Counted from the stretch's first letter, positions 1 through 7,792 are shown. The stretch: DNA of 37,936 nt from Gallionella sp. (GCA_028687575.1 JAQTZW010000021.1:1-37936), one strand, 5' to 3'. Numbers and translations: made by a program. The notes: a model not told the origin generated them from the sequence alone.

Positions 1-126
1 TTTTGAGGTCAATATGTTCGATAAAACCCCAATAAATCAAATGGTTGCAAATGCGATACAGAATCTTGACGAACCGGACATCAGTAAACAATTGAATCTA
101 TTCGATTTTTAACCGGACAGTAGTGA
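1..126 (+). mobile_element. Right end of an IS4-like insertion sequence (left part outside the window)
   Basis: The first 112 bases are the 3' end of a transposase frame. The 14 bases after its stop (AACCGGACAGTAGT and onward) have no coding role and are followed at once by HD-GYP protein homology at 127. This is what the right end of an insertion sequence looks like when it has landed in a gene. The exact terminus is uncertain by a few bases because the left inverted repeat and the target duplication lie outside the window. Confidence 0.55.
2..112 (+). CDS. IS4-family (DUF4372-type) transposase, C-terminal end only
   Basis: The frame is open from base 2 to a TAA at 110-112, so this is the tail of a longer protein, not a 32-codon gene starting at the ATG at 14. 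The tail contains FDKTPINQM and ends QLNLFDF. In my memory of the family, IS4-type transposases with the DUF4372 N-terminal domain end with a FEKTPI-like stretch followed by about 20 residues and NQLNLFDF. The catalytic DDE residues lie upstream of the window, so activity cannot be judged. The assignment rests on this short tail and on its place next to a broken gene. Confidence 0.55.
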   Translation, partial: FEVNMFDKTPINQMVANAIQNLDEPDISKQLNLFDF

Positions 127-426
127 CTCAAAACCATAGATTTTCCCTGGCAGATCGCGCAGATGGTGTTGCAGCACCATGAGCGGCTGGATGGCTCAGG
201 CTATCCGCATGGCATCAGCGGCGACCAGATAATGCTGGAAGCGCGCATCCTGAGCGTGGCGGATGTGGTCGAGGCGATGTCCTCGCATCGTCCGTATCGC
301 CCCGGCCTAGGCATAGATGCGGCCCTGGACGAGATCGTCAAATGGCGCGGCAAACAATACGACCCCGAGGTGGTGGATGCCTGTGTGAAATTATTCAAGG
401 AGCAGAACTATGTCATCTCCCAATGA
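127..426 (+). pseudogene. HD-GYP domain cyclic-di-GMP phosphodiesterase, C-terminal fragment cut by the IS
   Basis: Homology starts at CTC-AAA-ACC (127), right after the IS end, and runs LKTIDFPWQIAQMVLQHHER, then LDGSGYPHG, then the ARILSVADVVEAM and RPYRP blocks. These are the second half of the HD-GYP phosphodiesterase domain, including the GYP triad. The HD metal-binding half and any sensor domain are missing. An internal ATG at 163 could start an 87-residue product, but it would lack the metal ligands and should be inactive. The stop at 424-426 overlaps the hemerythrin gene by 17 bases, so the two were once an operon. Intact relatives normally hydrolyse cyclic di-GMP. Confidence 0.8.
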
Positions 427-856
427 GTCGTTGCCCTGGAGGCTCGAATGGAGCGATGAGTTGAGCGTCCATCTGCCGGAAATTGATGCCGAGCATCAAC
501 GTTTCGTCAGGCTGGTCAACGAGTTGAACGAAGTCATCGTGGCGCGTGCGGGAGTCGAGGAGGTCAAGGCGCGCATGCGGCTGTTGCAGGAGGATGCCGA
601 GGCGCACTTCGCGCATGAAGAGGCGCTGTTCAGACAGTGGCATTACCCCGATGCGGAAGCGCACGCGCAGAAGCATGAGCAGGCGCTGCGCTTTCTGGCG
701 GAGGTGATGGCAGGATTCTCGCAGGAGAAGACCGGTTATGAATGGATAGAAACGGCGCTGAAAGTCAAGCAAGTGCTGATCGAACACATCATGCTGGAGG
801 ATATGAAATACCGCGATTTCTATCTTGCCAGCCAGGGTAGTGCCGCAGATGCCTGA
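410..856 (+). CDS. Bacteriohemerythrin (hemerythrin-domain protein)
   Basis: A 148-residue single-domain hemerythrin with the full di-iron ligand set: H29 in the IDAEH motif, H66-x3-E70, H85-x3-H89, and H126-x4-D131. Such proteins bind O2 reversibly at a non-haem di-iron centre in a four-helix bundle and act in oxygen storage, delivery or sensing in the cytoplasm. No membrane segment or signal peptide is present. The start at 410 overlaps the end of the HD-GYP fragment by 17 bases, suggesting translational coupling to a cyclic-di-GMP enzyme before the IS arrived. It may now depend on read-through from the IS. It ends before the strong terminator at 887-924. Confidence 0.93.
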   Translation: MSSPNESLPWRLEWSDELSVHLPEIDAEHQRFVRLVNELNEVIVARAGVEEVKARMRLLQEDAEAHFAHEEALFRQWHYPDAEAHAQKHEQALRFLAEVMAGFSQEKTGYEWIETALKVKQVLIEHIMLEDMKYRDFYLASQGSAADA

Positions 857-886
857 ACCGGATGCCATGCGGCAGCACGTGCAGAG

Positions 887-924
887 CCAATAAAAAACGC
901 CCGTTTCCGGGCGTTTTTTATTGG
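887..924. terminator. Bidirectional rho-independent terminator
   Basis: A perfect 17-bp stem (887-903 pairing with 908-924) closes a TTTC loop. The GC core CGCCCG/CGGGCG is flanked by A6 on the left and T6 on the right, so a U-tract follows the hairpin on both strands. It lies between the convergent hemerythrin (+) and dnaJ (-) genes and would end transcription from both sides. Confidence 0.92.
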
Positions 925-938
925 TGTGGAGTGGCGTA

Positions 939-2063
939 TCACTCGGCGAAGAAGCTCTTCACCTTGTCCATCCAAGACTTGGCGCGCGGATTGTGGCGGT
1001 CGCTGTCCTTGGCGTTGATGGATTCGAACTCGCGCAGCAGTTCCTTTTGACGCTCGGTCAGGTTGACCGGTGTTTCCACAATCACATGGCAATGCAGGTC
1101 GCCGTGTGATGAGCTGCGCACGCCCTTGATGCCCTTGCCGCGCAGGCGGAACACCTTGCCGCTTTGACTCTCGGCGGGAATCTTGATGTGCGCCTTGCCG
1201 TCCAGCGTGGGGATCTCGATCTCGCCGCCCAATGCCGCCGTGGTGAAGCTGATCGGCATTTCGCAGTGCAGGTCGTTGTGGTCGCGCTGGAACACCGCGT
1301 GCTGCTTCAAGTGGATCACCACGTACAGGTCGCCGGTCGGCCCGCCGTTGATGCCGTGCTCGCCTTCGCCGGACAGGCGGATGCGGTCGTCGTTGTCCAC
1401 GCCGGCGGGTATCTTCACCGACAGGGTCTTGTGCTTCTTGATGCGGCCAGCACCATTGCAGGGTTTGCACGGTGAGGAAATGGACTTGCCCGAGCCGTGA
1501 CAGCGCGGACAGGCTTGTTGCACCGAGAAGAAGCCCTGCTGCATGCGCACCTGACCATGACCCGCACAGGTGGTGCAGGTGGTGGGGCTGGTGCCGGGTT
1601 TCGCGCCCGAACCGTGGCAGGTCTCGCATTCCGCCATGGTGGGGATGCGGATCTCGGTCTCCGTGCCGCGCGCCGCCTGCTCCAGCGTGATCTCCAGGTT
1701 GTAACGCAGGTCGGAGCCGCGTTGCGCGCTGTTGCGCCCGCCGCGCCCGCCGCCGAAGATGTCGCCGAAGATGTCGGAGAAGTCGAACCCTTGCGCGCCG
1801 GCGCCGCCAAACGGATTGCCGCCGCCCATGCCGCCCGCCTCGAACGCGGCGTGACCATACTGGTCATAGGCCGCGCGCTTCTGGCTGTCGGACAGCGTCT
1901 CGTAGGCTTCCTTGGCTTCCTTGAAGTGCTCCTCCGCATTCGGATTGTCCGGATTGCGGTCGGGGTGGTACTTCATCGCCAGCTTGCGATACGCCTTTTT
2001 CAGCTCCTCGTCAGAGGCATCCCGGTTGACGCCGAGAACTTCGTAGTAGTCTTTTTTGCTCAT
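939..2063 (-). CDS. dnaJ: Chaperone protein DnaJ (Hsp40)
   Basis: A 374-residue type I Hsp40 that delivers unfolded clients to DnaK and stimulates its ATPase. It has an N-terminal J domain ([12 protein letters not shown] in MKYHPDRN near residue 33), a Gly/Phe-rich stretch (about 75-120), a zinc region with four CxxCxGxG repeats ([32 protein letters not shown]), then the C-terminal client-binding domain. The start chosen is the ATG at 2061-2063 giving MSKKDYYE; a 14-codon extension upstream is only translated repeat. dnaJ is last in the grpE-dnaK-dnaJ order but is separated from dnaK by an inserted gene. A heptamer array lies just 5' of its start codon, so its leader is unusual. Confidence 0.98.
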   Translation of the reverse strand: MSKKDYYEVLGVNRDASDEELKKAYRKLAMKYHPDRNPDNPNAEEHFKEAKEAYETLSDSQKRAAYDQYGHAAFEAGGMGGGNPFGGAGAQGFDFSDIFGDIFGGGRGGRNSAQRGSDLRYNLEITLEQAARGTETEIRIPTMAECETCHGSGAKPGTSPTTCTTCAGHGQVRMQQGFFSVQQACPRCHGSGKSISSPCKPCNGAGRIKKHKTLSVKIPAGVDNDDRIRLSGEGEHGINGGPTGDLYVVIHLKQHAVFQRDHNDLHCEMPISFTTAALGGEIEIPTLDGKAHIKIPAESQSGKVFRLRGKGIKGVRSSSHGDLHCHVIVETPVNLTERQKELLREFESINAKDSDRHNPRAKSWMDKVKSFFAE

Positions 2064-2067
2064 GGCC

Positions 2068-2100
2068 GTGAAACGTGAAATGTGAAACGTGAAATGTGAC
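2068..2100. repeat. GTGAAAC/GTGAAAT heptamer array, dnaJ-side arm of a cassette
   Basis: On the + strand four tandem 7-base units (GTGAAAC, GTGAAAT, GTGAAAC, GTGAAAT) are followed by GTGAC. The array starts five bases from the dnaJ start codon. Directly after it comes an imperfect hairpin (2099-2108 with 2116-2125, 9 of 10 pairs). The array is the inverted partner of the TTCACNT array at 2510-2544 on the other side of the four-helix-bundle gene, and matches the array at 10643-10677. Confidence 0.85.
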
Positions 2101-2157
2101 GACACGCCCCGGAGCGGTGTGTCGTTTCTGTATTTACACGACGTGTTTTGTGTAACG

Positions 2158-2514
2158 TCATTCTTTGTCCTTGAGTGACTTCATTAAGGCTAGTGTGAGC
2201 GCAGAAACCTCATCCAGTCTTGATTGAATGGGTGAGGTATCCGCACAGTATTTCAAACGGTGAACCAGATCGAGTTGGGTGTCGAGTTCCGCTAATGAGC
2301 CGGTCGCCACACCAAGAAAGTACAGCAGCTCTTTGGTGCCACTGCGTGCGGAGCCTTCGGCTATGTTGGAAGGAGCCGAAACGGCAGCGCGGCGCATTTG
2401 CGAAGTTAAACCGAACAACTCGTCTTTCGGAAAGGTGGACGTGAGGCGGTACACATCTTCGACCAATAGCATGGCGGTTTGCCATGCGCGCAAATCCTTA
2501 TGACCGCGCTTCAC
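2158..2514 (-). CDS. Four-helix-bundle protein (23S rRNA intervening-sequence/S23 family)
   Basis: A 118-residue protein with the family signature: [44 protein letters not shown], then [12 protein letters not shown]. This TIGR02436/PF05635-type fold is all-helical, forms oligomers, and is related to the Avd accessory protein of diversity-generating retroelements and to ORFs inside 23S rRNA intervening sequences. Its molecular role is not known. It starts with GTG (2512-2514), and both this codon and the upstream AAAGG lie inside the heptamer array between it and dnaK. It sits in the chaperone operon in the same direction, but nothing suggests a chaperone role; it looks like an inserted passenger. 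Its end (KDKE) resembles the end of DnaK (KDKK) at DNA level. Confidence 0.88.
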   Translation of the reverse strand: MKRGHKDLRAWQTAMLLVEDVYRLTSTFPKDELFGLTSQMRRAAVSAPSNIAEGSARSGTKELLYFLGVATGSLAELDTQLDLVHRLKYCADTSPIQSRLDEVSALTLALMKSLKDKE

Positions 2515-2544
2515 GTTTCACCTTTCACTTTTCCCGTTTCACTT
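2510..2544. repeat. TTCACNT heptamer array, dnaK-side arm of the cassette
   Basis: Five tandem 7-base units on the + strand: TTCACGT, TTCACCT, TTCACTT, TTCCCGT, TTCACTT. Read on the minus strand they are GTGAA-type units like those at 2068-2100, so the two arrays are inverted around the four-helix-bundle gene. The array contains the dnaK stop codon (2539-2541) and the GTG start and AAAGG of the inserted gene. Confidence 0.85.
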
Positions 2545-4464
2545 TTTGTCCTTCACCTCAGTGAACTCCGCATCCACCACGTCGCCGTCGTCTTTTTTGG
2601 CTTCCGCGTGGGAGGCGCCGGCATCGGCACCTGCTGCATTAGCCTGTTCGGCGGCGTACATCTTCTCGCCCAGTTTCTGCGCGGCGGTGGCCAGCGCTTC
2701 GGCTTTGGCTTCGATGGCATCCTTGTCGTCGCCCTTGACCACGGCTTCGGCTTCCTTCACGGCGGCTTCGATGGCGGCTTTTTCTTCCGCTGTCAGCTGG
2801 TCGCCGTATTCCTTCATGGACTTGTTGGTGGAGTGGATCAACGCATCCAGCTGGTTGCGCGCAGTCACCAGTTCCATCGCCTTTTTGTCCTCTTCGGCGT
2901 GTGCTTCGGCGTCAGCCACCATGCGCTCGATCTCGGCTTCGGACAGACCGGAGCTGGCCTTGATAGTGATGTTGGCTTCCTTGTTGGTGGCCTTGTCCTT
3001 GGCGGAAACGTGCAGGATGCCGTTGGCGTCAATGTTGAAGGTCACTTCGATCTGCGGCATGCCGCGCGGTGCAGGCGGAATGTCGGACAGGTTGAACTGG
3101 CCCAGGCTCTTGTTGCCGGACACGATCTCGCGCTCGCCCTGCAGCACGTGGATGGTCACGGCGGACTGGTTGTCGTCGGCAGTGGAGAACACCTGCGATG
3201 CCTTGGTAGGGATCGTGGTGTTTTTCTTGATGAGCTTGGTCATCACGCCGCCCATGGTCTCGATGCCCAGAGACAGCGGAGTCACGTCCAGCAACAGCAC
3301 GTCCTTGACTTCTCCCTGCAACACGCCGCCCTGGATGGCAGCACCCACGGCCACGGCTTCGTCCGGGTTCACATCCTTGCGCGGCTCCTTGCCGAAGAAC
3401 TCCTTGACCTTGTCCTGCACCTTGGGCATGCGGGTCTGGCCGCCGACCAGAATCACGTCGGTGATGTCCGCTGCGGATACGCCGGCATCCTTCATGGCGA
3501 TCTTGCATGGCTCGATGGTGCGGGCGATCAGGTCTTCCACCAGACTTTCCAGTTTGGCGCGGGTGATCTTCACGGCCAGATGTTTCGGGCCGGTCGCGTC
3601 AGCGGTGATGTAAGGCAGGTTCACTTCGGTCTGCTGTGCGGACGACAGTTCGATCTTGGCTTTTTCCGCCGCGTCCTTCAGGCGCTGCAAGGCCAGCATG
3701 TCCTTCTTCAGGTCTATGCCGCTTTCTTTCTTGAATTCTTCGATCAGGAACTCGATCACGCGCATGTCGAAGTCTTCGCCGCCCAGGAAGGTGTCGCCGT
3801 TGGTGGACAACACTTCGAACTGGTGCTCGCCGTCCATTTCAGCGATTTCGATGATGGAGATGTCGAACGTGCCGCCGCCCAGGTCATACACCGCGATCTT
3901 GCGGTCGCCTTCCTGCTTGTCCATGCCGAACGCCAGCGCGGCTGCGGTTGGCTCGTTGATGATGCGCTTGACTTCCAGACCGGCGATGCGGCCCGCGTCC
4001 TTGGTGGCCTGACGCTGGCTGTCGTTGAAGTAGGCCGGCACAGTGATGACCGCTTCGGTGACGGCTTCGCCCAGGTAGTCTTCGGCGGTCTTCTTCATCT
4101 TCATCAGCACTTGCGCGGAGATTTCCGGTGCGGAGATTTCCTTGTCGCGCACCTTCACCCATGCGTCGCCGTTCTTGGCCTTGACGATGGAGTAGGGAAC
4201 CATGCCGATGTCCTTCTGTACCATCGGCTCTTCAAAGCGGCGGCCGATCAGGCGCTTCACGCCGTACAGGGTGTTCTTCGGGTTGGTCACCGCCTGGCGC
4301 TTGGCCGGCGCGCCCACCAGCACTTCGCCGTCTTCCATGTAAGCGATGATCGAAGGCGTAGTGCGCGTGCCTTCCGCGTTCTCGATCACCTTGGTCTTGC
4401 CGTTTTCCATGATGGCCACGCAAGAGTTGGTCGTGCCCAGATCAATACCGATAATTTTGCCCAT
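2539..4464 (-). CDS. dnaK: Chaperone protein DnaK (Hsp70)
   Basis: A 641-residue Hsp70, the normal length. The N-terminal ATPase domain shows [16 protein letters not shown], the connecting motif [11 protein letters not shown], the phosphate-2 loop [13 protein letters not shown] and the adenosine motif [10 protein letters not shown]. The linker and substrate-binding domain follow ([17 protein letters not shown]), then a helical lid and an acidic tail ending EFTEVKDKK. It binds exposed hydrophobic segments of unfolded proteins with DnaJ and GrpE. The start follows AAAGGAA on the minus strand. It lies downstream of grpE; its TGA stop falls inside a heptamer array that opens the insert before dnaJ. 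Heat-shock control is expected from the sigma-32 promoter upstream of grpE. Confidence 0.99.
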   Translation of the reverse strand: MGKIIGIDLGTTNSCVAIMENGKTKVIENAEGTRTTPSIIAYMEDGEVLVGAPAKRQAVTNPKNTLYGVKRLIGRRFEEPMVQKDIGMVPYSIVKAKNGDAWVKVRDKEISAPEISAQVLMKMKKTAEDYLGEAVTEAVITVPAYFNDSQRQATKDAGRIAGLEVKRIINEPTAAALAFGMDKQEGDRKIAVYDLGGGTFDISIIEIAEMDGEHQFEVLSTNGDTFLGGEDFDMRVIEFLIEEFKKESGIDLKKDMLALQRLKDAAEKAKIELSSAQQTEVNLPYITADATGPKHLAVKITRAKLESLVEDLIARTIEPCKIAMKDAGVSAADITDVILVGGQTRMPKVQDKVKEFFGKEPRKDVNPDEAVAVGAAIQGGVLQGEVKDVLLLDVTPLSLGIETMGGVMTKLIKKNTTIPTKASQVFSTADDNQSAVTIHVLQGEREIVSGNKSLGQFNLSDIPPAPRGMPQIEVTFNIDANGILHVSAKDKATNKEANITIKASSGLSEAEIERMVADAEAHAEEDKKAMELVTARNQLDALIHSTNKSMKEYGDQLTAEEKAAIEAAVKEAEAVVKGDDKDAIEAKAEALATAAQKLGEKMYAAEQANAAGADAGASHAEAKKDDGDVVDAEFTEVKDKK

Positions 4465-4534
4465 TTGTATTCCTTTCAGTTGAATTGGTTGAATCCGATG
4501 TCGCCCTAAATGGGGCGGGTAATCTGTATTTCAA

Positions 4535-4655
4535 GAGGGAAGGGAGAAGGGATCGCACCTTCGGTGCTCAAGGGAGAAGGGAAACCCCTGCGCCCTTTTT
4601 TCAGAGAGGCGGTTTTACCCTTCCCCCTTCCCCCTTCCCCCTTCCCGCTTCCCGC
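4535..4655. repeat. Inverted GGGAAGG/CTTCCCC heptamer arrays in the grpE-dnaK gap
   Basis: The 192-base gap between grpE and dnaK is mostly repeat. On the + strand there are purine tracts AGAGGGAAGGGAGAAGGG (4535-4551) and AAGGGAGAAGGG (4570-4581), and an opposing pyrimidine array with 7-base units TTCCCCC three times then TTCCCGC twice (4621-4655). The pyrimidine array ends one base before the grpE stop codon. The arms can pair, so the transcript between grpE and dnaK would carry a large hairpin. Confidence 0.75.
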
Positions 4656-4656
4656 T

Positions 4657-5190
4657 TTAGCCCTTCGCCACCATCACCATCGCCGGACGCAGCACGCGGT
4701 CGTTCAGGCTGTAGCCTTTTTGCATCACGCTGACCACGGTGTTGGCCGGTTGGTCGCTGTCCACCATGCTGATCGCCTGGTGCTTGTGCGGGTCGAGTTT
4801 CTCGCCGACCGGGTTGATTTCCTTGATGTTGAATTTGTCGAACACGCTGGACAGTTGCTTCAGGGTCAGTTCCATGCCGCTCTTGAAGCTTTCGATGTTC
4901 TCGGTCTGCACCGCCAGACCCGCTTCCAGGCTGTCCTTCACTGCCAGCATCTCATTGGAGAAACGTTCCACGGCGAATTTCTGCGCCTTGCTGACATCTT
5001 CGGAGGCGCGGCGGCGGATGTTCTCGCTCTCGGCCTTGGCGTACATCCACGCGTCATAGTGCTCCTGAGCCTTGCGCTCGGCGGCCTGCAACGACTCTTC
5101 CAGGCTGGGCATCACCTCGCCGACAGCGGCTTCAGCGCCGGTATCCACGGTGGCTTCGTCTTGTTGAGGCTTGTTTTCCTGCTGTTCCAT
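4657..5190 (-). CDS. grpE: Nucleotide exchange factor GrpE
   Basis: A 177-residue GrpE, which releases ADP from DnaK. The N-terminus is an acidic, disordered stretch; a long coiled-coil region follows (about 35-105, including [20 protein letters not shown] and [15 protein letters not shown]), then the C-terminal beta domain with [11 protein letters not shown] and [19 protein letters not shown]. The ATG at 5188-5190 has a good AGGAGA ribosome site seven bases upstream. It is first in the minus-strand operon grpE-dnaK-(insert)-dnaJ, and a sigma-32-like promoter lies just upstream. No hrcA gene is present on this side. Confidence 0.98.
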   Translation of the reverse strand: MEQQENKPQQDEATVDTGAEAAVGEVMPSLEESLQAAERKAQEHYDAWMYAKAESENIRRRASEDVSKAQKFAVERFSNEMLAVKDSLEAGLAVQTENIESFKSGMELTLKQLSSVFDKFNIKEINPVGEKLDPHKHQAISMVDSDQPANTVVSVMQKGYSLNDRVLRPAMVMVAKG

Positions 5191-5217
5191 TGGGTTCTCC
5201 TGTTTGTGACAGGCGGC

Positions 5218-5246
5218 TAATTTGGGATGCTTTTGCCGATTTCAAG
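5218..5246 (-). promoter_or_regulatory. Sigma-32 (RpoH) heat-shock promoter of grpE-dnaK-dnaJ
   Basis: On the minus strand, CTTGAAA (5246-5240) is followed after 13 bases by CCCAAATTA (5226-5218). The E. coli sigma-32 consensus is CTTGAAA, 11-16 bases, CCCCATNTA: the -35 matches fully and the -10 matches in most positions. The grpE start codon is 28 bases downstream of the -10 box, leaving a short leader with the ribosome site. The rest of 5247-5613 holds no gene or further signal I can support. Confidence 0.65.
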
Positions 5247-5613
5247 GGGGGCTGCGGAAATTTTCTCCACAAGTCAGGCAAGATCGCCTGCCCTGCGCGG
5301 CGGGGTTTTTTCTGGTTGCGCGTCGCGACACAGATTGATGCGGGGTGGCGGATAATGCGCCTGTTCCCGAATACCTGCTATCGCCCGTGATGGGGGCATT
5401 TCAGGAAGCGGTGCGGGAGCGATGAATCTGGCAGGGATTAAACGAAGCGAAAGACATCAACAATAGGGACTGGAGAGGCGGAGAATGAAATATCTACAGG
5501 CAGATGGAATCGAATCATCCGGCAGAATCAACCCGGCCACCCCACCCGCCAATCGGCTGGCCGCAGACAACCTTGGCAAACGCGCGCTATGTGCGGGCGG
5601 AAGGGAGAACCGC

Positions 5614-6315
5614 ATGAACACGCCGACACTGTTGCAACGAATCGCGAGACTGGGATTGATCTTGATGATGGGGGCTGGCATGAGCGCGTGTTCTGAAACG
5701 ATGGAATGGAAAGAAGAGGTGCTGTTACACGACGGGCAGATCATTGTCGCGGATCGTTTCTACAATCTTGGCGCTAAACCAACCTGGGAAAGTCGGGAAC
5801 GTGCCGCGCTGGATGAGACGGTGACGTTCAGCTTGCCCGGTACGGACAAAAAGATCATTTGGAAAAACGACTTCCGGGATTCACAGCCCGAACCGAACAG
5901 CCTGAACCTGATTCGTTTCGATGTGGTGAAGGGCGTGCCCTACATTGCAACTTACCCGGCAGGCTGCATTGCCTACAACAAATGGGGCAGGCCCAATCCG
6001 CCGCAGGTCTTGTTCAAGTACGAGAGCGAGCAGTGGAAGCGCATCACCTTGGCGGAATTGCCGGCAGAGCTGATCAACGCTCATGCCAATGTCGTTGTCG
6101 GAAGACCCGCGACATCATTGCTCAAGCCCTTCTATACCGTGGAACAAGTCAATGCAGAGAATCACGATATAGACGAAGGGCCATATAAGACCATCCTGCG
6201 GGAATCTTATCTGGGGGCGGGGGGAGGTTGTGAAGAACTCATTAAGTACAAAGGCTATTGGATTATGCCGAATGATCCGGTGGCTCGTGGCATGGTTGAC
6301 AGGAAGGCAAAGTAA
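5614..6315 (+). CDS. Predicted lipoprotein of unknown function
   Basis: A 233-residue protein whose N-terminus is a lipoprotein signal: basic QRIAR, hydrophobic LGLILMMGAG, then lipobox MSAC with the acylated Cys at about residue 23. It should be exported and lipid-anchored. The mature part is soluble, mixed alpha/beta in look, with no motif I recognise. I chose the ATG at 5614 because it has AAGGGAG seven bases upstream and gives a proper signal peptide; a longer in-frame start at 5485 also has a purine-rich site but would bury the signal behind 43 residues. It diverges from grpE and has no obvious partner downstream. Confidence 0.8.
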   Translation: MNTPTLLQRIARLGLILMMGAGMSACSETMEWKEEVLLHDGQIIVADRFYNLGAKPTWESRERAALDETVTFSLPGTDKKIIWKNDFRDSQPEPNSLNLIRFDVVKGVPYIATYPAGCIAYNKWGRPNPPQVLFKYESEQWKRITLAELPAELINAHANVVVGRPATSLLKPFYTVEQVNAENHDIDEGPYKTILRESYLGAGGGCEELIKYKGYWIMPNDPVARGMVDRKAK

Positions 6316-6355
6316 AGATTGCTAATTTCAAACAAAATTATCAAGGAGATACATC

Positions 6356-6436
6356 ATGGCAACGACAATTGAATATGCATTGATGGCTGGGGCCTCTTAT
6401 CGCGATACACGTCCTGACATTAACAAGCGCATGTAG
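6356..6436 (+). pseudogene. N-terminal stub of a lipase-like (alpha/beta hydrolase) gene
   Basis: A 26-codon frame, MATTIEYALMAGASYRDTRP and on to DINKRM, behind a strong AAGGAGAT ribosome site eight bases from the ATG. I recognise this as the conserved start of a family of large lipase/class-3-like proteins (MATTxEYALMAGRxYxxTRxxIN followed by FPIPxGW) found in related betaproteobacteria. Here the similarity ends after DINK and a stop follows. The rest of the gene appears deleted up to the MFS gene. A 7-bp inverted repeat (6437-6443 with 6456-6462) follows the stop. It could alternatively be a real micropeptide. Confidence 0.5.
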
Positions 6437-6559
6437 GTACGATCAGCGCAGCGTAATCGTACGAATGAGCTTCGCCAGGTGTGCCGCCATGTGCCGCACG
6501 GGGTGGCGACCGTGTGACGGGCGCGGTGTAGAATGCGCGCCGTTTAACCGCCTATTGCC

Positions 6560-7732
6560 ATGACTGCTACCCGGAACTACTACTGGCGCATCGCCGGATT
6601 CTATTTTTTCTATTACGCCTTCATCGGGATGTTCGCGCCCTATTGGAGTCTGTATCTGCAATCCATCCATTTCAACGCAATCGAGATTGCCATTTTGATG
6701 TCGGTGCAGCCGGTGATGCGCGTGCTGGCTCCCGGGGTGTGGGGCTGGCTGGCCGACCACACCGGCAGGCGGTTGCTGGTGGTGCAACTCGCCGCGCTGC
6801 TCAGCGCGACCTTTTATCTGGGGGTGTTCGTGACCACCAGTTTCTGGGGGATGATGCTGGTGCTGGCGCTGATGAGCTTTTTCTGGAGCGCCACCATGCC
6901 GCTGGTCGAGGCCACCACGCTGAGTTATCTGGGCGCGCAGACCGAACGCTACGGGCGGCTGCGCTCCTGGGGCTCTATCGGTTTCATCGCCTCGGTGGTG
7001 GGGCTGGGCTATGCCTTCGACCATATCGCCATTGCCTGGCTGCTGTGGGCGGGGCTGGTGTGCGAACTGGGCATCCTGTTGTTTTCGCGGCAACTGCCGG
7101 AGACCGAGGTCGCGGCGCATCACACCGACCACCAGCCGATAGCCCACATCCTGTTGCAGCCGCGCGTGCTGATGCTGTTCGGCGCGTGTTTCCTGATGGC
7201 GGCGGCACACGGGCCGTATTACACCTTCTTTTCCATCTATCTGGTCGAACACGGCTACAGCAAGAGCGCGGTCGGCGGGCTGTGGGCGCTGGGGGTGATC
7301 TGCGAGATCGGCGTATTCTTCCTGATGCCGGCACTCGCCCGGCGCTTCGGTTTCAACCGCATCCTGCTGGTCAGCTTCGCGCTGGCGGTGCTGCGCTTTT
7401 TGCTGATCGGCTGGTGCGTGGACTGGCTGGCGCTGCTGCTGGTGGCCCAGGTGCTGCATGCGGCGACATTCGGCGCCTATCACGCCGCCTCCATCGGACT
7501 GGTGCACGAGATGTTCCGGGGGCGGCATCAGTCGCGCGGGCAGGCGCTGTTCGGCAGCCTGACCTATGGCGCGGGCGGCGTGCTGGGCGGGCTGGTCAGC
7601 GGCCCGGTTTGGCAGCATCTGGGGGCCAGCGCGCTGTATTCGGGCAGTGCCGCGCTGGCGCTGCTGGGCTGGCTGCTGATGCGACACAAGATCAGTCTGG
7701 CGCAACCGGAGGCTAATGATTCGGCAGGGTGA
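6560..7732 (+). CDS. MFS transporter, phenylpropionate-permease (HcaT-like) type
   Basis: A 390-residue integral membrane protein with about 12 hydrophobic segments and the MFS loop 2-3 signature in GWLADHTGRRLLV (about residues 61-73), plus a second inter-helix basic loop ARRFGFNR. The order of motifs and the NYYWRIAGFYFFYYAFIGMF start fit the MFS_1_like/PPP family that includes E. coli HcaT. The substrate cannot be told from sequence; no aromatic catabolism genes are nearby. Start ATG at 6560 is the first in frame and leads directly into helix 1. It is transcribed alone. Confidence 0.85.
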   Translation: MTATRNYYWRIAGFYFFYYAFIGMFAPYWSLYLQSIHFNAIEIAILMSVQPVMRVLAPGVWGWLADHTGRRLLVVQLAALLSATFYLGVFVTTSFWGMMLVLALMSFFWSATMPLVEATTLSYLGAQTERYGRLRSWGSIGFIASVVGLGYAFDHIAIAWLLWAGLVCELGILLFSRQLPETEVAAHHTDHQPIAHILLQPRVLMLFGACFLMAAAHGPYYTFFSIYLVEHGYSKSAVGGLWALGVICEIGVFFLMPALARRFGFNRILLVSFALAVLRFLLIGWCVDWLALLLVAQVLHAATFGAYHAASIGLVHEMFRGRHQSRGQALFGSLTYGAGGVLGGLVSGPVWQHLGASALYSGSAALALLGWLLMRHKISLAQPEANDSAG

Positions 7733-7792
7733 AGTCTGAACATTCGTTAGCCAGCTACGACCGCAATGATGTCGAAGCATGAAAAGATTTCC

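Noticed and set aside
14..112. Independent 32-residue gene at the left edge
   Set aside because: The frame is open to the window edge and the text fits a transposase C-terminus.
2479..4509. 676-codon open frame on the + strand
   Set aside because: It is antisense to dnaK, His/Gly/Leu-rich, with no ribosome site; a codon-bias shadow of a high-GC gene.
5485..5613. N-terminal extension of the 5614 lipoprotein
   Set aside because: It has a purine-rich site, but would hide the lipoprotein signal behind 43 unrelated residues.
6437..6462. GTACGAT/ATCGTAC inverted repeat considered as a terminator
   Set aside because: Loop of 12, no T-run; too weak, mentioned only with the gene stub.
6443..7780. 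445-codon open frame on the minus strand
   Set aside because: Antisense of the MFS gene, Gln/His/Arg-rich, no motif.
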